A program made the translations under genes and the position numbers. From GCA-2687515 sp002687515 (GTDB lineage Bacteria; Pseudomonadota; Alphaproteobacteria; Rhodospirillales; UBA2165), in NCBI GenBank assembly GCA_030745835.1, contig JASLNU010000127.1, positions 1 through 36,178 on the forward strand: a stretch of 36,178 bases of DNA, written 5' to 3'. Positions 32,740 through 36,178 of this stretch are shown one piece after another (position 1 is the stretch's first letter; each line of letters opens with the position of its first letter). The notes under the pieces are model-generated. The model saw only the letters and a program-made list of their open reading frames with translations, did no database searches and was not told the DNA's origin.

Positions 32740-34359
32740 TTAATTGTATTTCCACTTCAAACCGCCCGCATCCGGCTGCCAAAATCGAGGCCGCCAATAA
32801 AACATGCGCGTATCGTTGAAGGCGCCATGGATGATCGGGTCGGGCGGACGATGGTTCGGCAGGTCGAAGCGGCCCTCGCCTTCGCCAAAGCCGAAAATCT
32901 TGAAAACCATTTGATCCTGCAGGTCCGGCGGGAACAGGTGTTTGGTCAAGGCAATATTGCGCCACTTGCCCATGGTCCGGTCGATCATGGTCTTGGGGTT
33001 CTCGTACATATCGTCGATCCATTCCAACAGGCTGCCGCTCGGAAATAGTCCGCCGAACGTGGTCTCGCGCACCTCGGCCAAGGGATGCAGCATCAGGCTA
33101 TAAAACCGGGTGTGCCGATTTTCGCGCAGATAGGGTCCTACCCTGGTCACGAAGGAGCGCGGCGAGGTCGCCGCCGCCATATAAACGATGTTGCGGATTT
33201 TCAATTTCGGGTACCGCGCCAACAGTTGATCGAGGACAATGGTTCCCATGGAATGGCCGATGACGGTGATTTCGGCGTCGTTCAGCAACGACTGCATGCC
33301 GTTCGCCGCGCAACCGTTCAGCCCCGATTGGCACCAGGCCAGTTCCTGGAAAAAGCGGGAAAAGGCGCCTGTACCCCGTTCGTATATTCGGATCAATTCA
33401 TCACGTGAGGTGGGCGCGCCGCCGAGCGTCCGCCTGTCTTCGTAAAATTCGGGCTGGAACTCCCAGGCGGAGCGAACTGTGACCCGGCTCCGGCGCAGCA
33501 TGTTTTCCCAGGCGGTTTTGCCCATGGAATCGGTGAACGGCGTGGTCACCAGCCGCAACGGCGAGGTCAGGGTGTAAAGGATATCGCCGCCGATGTCGGA
33601 GCGGCCGTTATCCACGTCGTTGGCGAAGATGACGTTGTGGTCGGCGTTCACCTCCCTCGATGGGTCATTGTAGCGGTGTTTTTGGCCAATCGAGCCGCCA
33701 ACGTCGACGCCGTATTCGGTCTTGTCGCGGAACAAAAGACGGTCCAGGTAGCGGGCGGTCTGGTTGTAGAATGTGATCGGTGCGCGCGCCAAACCCTCAC
33801 CCAAATCGCCGGCTAGATATAAGGGCGTCGTCGGCTGGATATTGCGGTTGATCTTGCCGTTTCTGACCTTGGCAATCTGCTCACCATAGGTCAGCAACGG
33901 TTCGGTCCGCCAGATCAGGAAGGCTGGAAAATAGCCGTCCGCTTCCATGCAGGGAATCTGATTGGCGGCCTGTTTGCGCGCCGCGTCGATCGAGGTCAGC
34001 CCGCCATTGAGATAGATCAGGAGTTTCTTGTATCGATTGGGTTTATCGGCGGAGAATTTCTTAAATTCTTCCAGGAATTCATTCAGCTTTTGGCGTATGT
34101 CTTTCGGATTGTCTTCCTGGGTTTCGACCGCCAAATCGCCGATGAAAGTGGTATGCAGAAGATGATGGTTCACTTCGTTCCGGTCATGGTTGTAAATTTG
34201 CCGGTTGTCGCCATGGCATACTAAATTTGATTGTTTCGTGTGCGAATTGGAATCCGGTTTACTTCCCGGCGGCGCGCTATCCATTGCGCAGGACGAAACG
34301 ATAAAGGCCGAAAAATATATTGCGGCAACGGACATCGCCGCGCCCGACGGAATTTGCAT
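32740..34359 (-). CDS. Putative lipoprotein alpha/beta hydrolase
   Basis: It has 539 residues. The N-terminus MQIPSGAAMSVAAIYFSAFIV runs into the lipobox V-S-S-C with Cys24, so it should be a lipid-anchored periplasmic or outer-membrane protein. The nucleophile elbow GHSMG holds Ser370, followed by VLDQLLARYP and IVYMAAATS, typical of serine esterases/lipases. The region before it (LLIYLNGGLTS) fits the first strand and oxyanion loop. It shows no close match to a named family. The gene is AT-richer than its left neighbours. ATG 34359 has AGGGG-like sequence upstream and places the lipobox correctly. Confidence in hydrolase is fair, substrate none. Confidence 0.8.
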   Translation of the reverse strand: MQIPSGAAMSVAAIYFSAFIVSSCAMDSAPPGSKPDSNSHTKQSNLVCHGDNRQIYNHDRNEVNHHLLHTTFIGDLAVETQEDNPKDIRQKLNEFLEEFKKFSADKPNRYKKLLIYLNGGLTSIDAARKQAANQIPCMEADGYFPAFLIWRTEPLLTYGEQIAKVRNGKINRNIQPTTPLYLAGDLGEGLARAPITFYNQTARYLDRLLFRDKTEYGVDVGGSIGQKHRYNDPSREVNADHNVIFANDVDNGRSDIGGDILYTLTSPLRLVTTPFTDSMGKTAWENMLRRSRVTVRSAWEFQPEFYEDRRTLGGAPTSRDELIRIYERGTGAFSRFFQELAWCQSGLNGCAANGMQSLLNDAEITVIGHSMGTIVLDQLLARYPKLKIRNIVYMAAATSPRSFVTRVGPYLRENRHTRFYSLMLHPLAEVRETTFGGLFPSGSLLEWIDDMYENPKTMIDRTMGKWRNIALTKHLFPPDLQDQMVFKIFGFGEGEGRFDLPNHRPPDPIIHGAFNDTRMFYWRPRFWQPDAGGLKWKYN

Positions 34360-34662
34360 GACCCTGCCCCTCTTATCCTTGCGTTCGGCGGGCGCCATCA
34401 CACCGGCGCCCAAACCTAGTGCGCCCCTCCCCCACTGCTAGTATTCATTTAAATAAAAATTTGATCAACCCGTAAATATTGTATGATTGTTCGCCTATTG
34501 TCAGCATCCAGATGAACGCAAATACCGTAATTTTGGATATCACTACTTTAAACATCGGCACTGGTTCCCAATATCGATATAGAGAAGCGGACGAATGCCC
34601 TCCGGGGCATGTCATAAAGCCGGATATTCAGTGCGGCTGGACAGGTGGTTGGGGCTTAGAAT
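34360..34662. other. AT-rich divergent spacer
   Basis: About 300 bp between the divergent hydrolase and histidine kinase genes; it must carry their promoters. It is notably AT-rich around 34440-34500. A weak TTGATC (34461) and TATGAT (34482) pair has only 15 bp between. A 92-codon open frame from 34479 overlaps the kinase start in another frame and shows no recognisable domain, so it is not called. Confidence 0.4.
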
Positions 34663-35946
34663 TTGGTTGCTGCAATATCATTGGACGCGAACCTGAAATT
34701 CGAGGAACGGAAAAATCAGCCTTGGCCCGACGCCGAGAGATTTGTCCGCGCCTTTGAAGATATCGGCATCGGCATGTTGATGCTCGAATTGGACGGCGCA
34801 TTTCGATGGGCCAATTGTGCGTTCTGTGATTTGTTGGGCTACACGAAACAGGAAATTCTTTCAAAATCATTTGCCGATATCACCCATCCCGACGATTTGG
34901 ACATTGGATTTGACCGTTTAGAGAAGTTGGTCCAGGGTGAGATTCCCAGTTTCGAGATTGAAAAACGGTATATCCACAAAGATGGGGATGTCATCTGGGT
35001 CGAACTGAATTCTTCGATCGTGCTGGATGCCGAGGGCAAGCCCGATCATACGATTTGTCAAATTCAAGACATCCGCGATCGCAAAAAAGCCGAGCGGGCC
35101 CTGATTGATGTCAAAAATAGTCTGGAAAGACAGATCGAATCCCGCACGCGGGAACTAAGGCAGGAGATCACCGAAAGAAAATATACCGAAAAAGCCTTGG
35201 TTCATGCGGTCGAGAAGGCCGAAGCCGCCAGTCATGCGAAATCCCAGTTTCTGGCGAATATGAGCCATGAATTTCGAACCCCCCTGAACGCCATTATCGG
35301 ATTTTCCGACGCCCTTTCCCACGGTGTGCGCGGGCCGTTGAACAACAGCGGACAAGAAGGTTATGTCAACAATATCCTGGTTTCGGGCCAGCATCTTCTT
35401 GAGCTGGTCAACGATATTTTGGACGTTACGGCGATTGAGGCAAACAGCCTTGAATTAAGAGAGGCAGAGTTTTCTCTGGCGGATCTTGCGCATTCTTCCT
35501 GTCTGTTGGTCACGCCGCTGGCCGACCAGAAGGGCGTTCGCCTGGCCAATAATATTGTTGACGACGCGGTGCTAGTCTATGGCGATGTCCTCAGGATCAA
35601 ACAGGTGCTGATCAACCTCCTGACAAATTCCATAAAATACACCCCTCCTTCCGGAACGGTCGAGCTCGACTTTGCGGTTTTGGATGATGGCGATGGTCAA
35701 ATCACCGTTTCCGACGCCGGCATCGGCATGGACCAGGAAGATATCGCCAAAGCGATGGAAAAATTCGGCCGCGTTGCGCATGATCATGAAAGCGAATTGC
35801 AAGGAACCGGACTGGGGCTGCCATTGTCCAGCGGATTGGTGGCCCTGCACGATGGTTCGTTGAGCATTGACAGCGAACCCGGCAAGGGAACGACGGTCCG
35901 TGTTCGGTTGCCGAAAGATCGGTTGCGATTGATCCAAAACGCCTAG
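34663..35946 (+). CDS. Soluble PAS-domain sensor histidine kinase
   Basis: It has 427 residues. A PAS domain covers about 25-150 (FRWANCAFCDLLGYTKQEIL and the PAC-like YIHKDGDVIWVEL), then a coiled-coil link (about 150-190), HisKA with phospho-acceptor His202 in NMSHEFRTPLN, and HATPase_c with LINLLTNSIKYTPP (N box), VSDAGIGM (G1), EKFGRV (F box) and GTGLGLPLSSGL (G2). No membrane segment is seen, so it senses a cytosolic cue. The frame is closed by TAG at 34657; TTG 34663 is the first start, TTG 34681 and ATG 34774-region are alternatives. No response regulator is in the window. A miniature element begins right at its stop. Confidence 0.9.
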   Translation: MVAAISLDANLKFEERKNQPWPDAERFVRAFEDIGIGMLMLELDGAFRWANCAFCDLLGYTKQEILSKSFADITHPDDLDIGFDRLEKLVQGEIPSFEIEKRYIHKDGDVIWVELNSSIVLDAEGKPDHTICQIQDIRDRKKAERALIDVKNSLERQIESRTRELRQEITERKYTEKALVHAVEKAEAASHAKSQFLANMSHEFRTPLNAIIGFSDALSHGVRGPLNNSGQEGYVNNILVSGQHLLELVNDILDVTAIEANSLELREAEFSLADLAHSSCLLVTPLADQKGVRLANNIVDDAVLVYGDVLRIKQVLINLLTNSIKYTPPSGTVELDFAVLDDGDGQITVSDAGIGMDQEDIAKAMEKFGRVAHDHESELQGTGLGLPLSSGLVALHDGSLSIDSEPGKGTTVRVRLPKDRLRLIQNA

Positions 35947-36178
35947 TACGCCCCAGCGGAAGTCCCGACCCCCTACGACGGCCTTCCGAGGTCATCCGGC
36001 GAGGCGCGTGAGACGCCGTGATGCTGGAGCATCACAAGACCCGCGCAACGATGTCCGGGGGCCTCGGAAGGCCGCCCGAAGGGTCGCTTTTCCCGTCCCC
36101 CCGGGGCGTCGGCAAGCCTTGCCGATGGGCCCGCATCGCCGGCGGCTTCCCTCCTACCGGGGAAACGGGAAAAGCGAT
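35947..36178. mobile_element. MITE-like element, copy 2, cut by window end
   Basis: The sequence from 35947 matches the reverse complement of copy 1 (8787-9049) nearly throughout, including the terminal TACGCCCC repeat, GGCCTTCCGAGG, TGATGCTGGAGCATCA and the GCTTTTCCCGT segment. About 232 of the expected 263 bases are inside the window. The flanking CTAG (35943-35946) includes the stop codon TAG of the histidine kinase, as CTAG at copy 1 includes the gpmI stop. Confidence 0.88.

Noticed and set aside
34479..34757. 92-codon open frame before the histidine kinase
   Set aside because: It overlaps the kinase in another frame, has no ribosome site and no recognisable domain.

Overview
The window looks like a chromosome piece from a GC-rich alphaproteobacterium, most likely of the Rhodospirillales type. 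The evidence is gene content and order: rplU-rpmA-obgE-proB-proA-nadD-rsfS-rlmH-gpmI on one strand, ETF-QO next to a short-spaced uracil-DNA glycosylase, a lytic transglycosylase and moaB, and alphaproteobacterial subfamilies such as the NifU-like scaffold. The assignment is inference from content; no rRNA is present to confirm it.

Layout. 1-620: the tail of an unknown charged protein, a gene-poor AT-richer stretch and a tRNA-Gln(UUG). 697-5142 (minus): ispE, a secreted TPR protein, a long near-perfect hairpin, and ETF-QO. 5255-8665 (plus): family-4-like UDG, Slt-type lytic transglycosylase, moaB. 8787-9049: a 263-bp miniature inverted-repeat element between convergent genes. 9050-16733 (minus): gpmI, rlmH, rsfS, nadD, proA, proB, obgE, rpmA, rplU. 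16876-18466 (minus): a motA/motB (PomAB-like) stator pair. 18738-24445: a DUF165/VUT membrane protein, a Kelch-repeat protein, an aldo/keto reductase, a GST, a small secreted protein, a transglutaminase-like protein and a luciferase-like oxidoreductase. 24455-26416: a tetR gene divergent from a methyltransferase, with matching operators. 26576-27625: selD. 27696-29751: a DUF1566 protein and an Fe-S scaffold. 29846-32720 (plus): queA-tgt-pirin with ATGA overlaps. 32740-35946: a lipoprotein hydrolase and a PAS histidine kinase in AT-richer DNA, followed by a second copy of the miniature element that runs off the window.

Main discoveries. (1) selD encodes a selenoprotein: an in-frame TGA at 26624-26626 replaces the catalytic Cys17 codon, followed by a compact SECIS-like hairpin. 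Ordinary gene calling would cut off the catalytic N-terminus. It implies that the genome has SelA, SelB and tRNA-Sec elsewhere. (2) Two inverted copies of one non-autonomous element, with 32-bp terminal inverted repeats and a CTAG-like 4-bp target, both sit exactly at a TAG stop codon. (3) A TetR regulon is readable directly: a 12-bp-arm palindrome over the methyltransferase promoter and a related site before tetR. (4) rsfS has a textbook Shine-Dalgarno placed for an ATC codon rather than any standard start. (5) rplU has a terminator-like hairpin just before it and a long Lys/Ala/Pro tail. (6) The UDG and the NifU-like scaffold both lack some classical Fe-S ligand cysteines.

How genes work together. 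The long minus-strand run couples ribosome parts (L21, L27), ribosome assembly and silencing (ObgE, RsfS, RlmH), proline synthesis (ProB, ProA), NAD synthesis (NadD) and glycolysis (GpmI). QueA and Tgt are the late queuosine steps, and the VUT protein at 18738 could bring in precursor. I do not see a complete novel defence or biosynthetic system; the best candidates for new biology are the miniature element and the selenium-linked locus.
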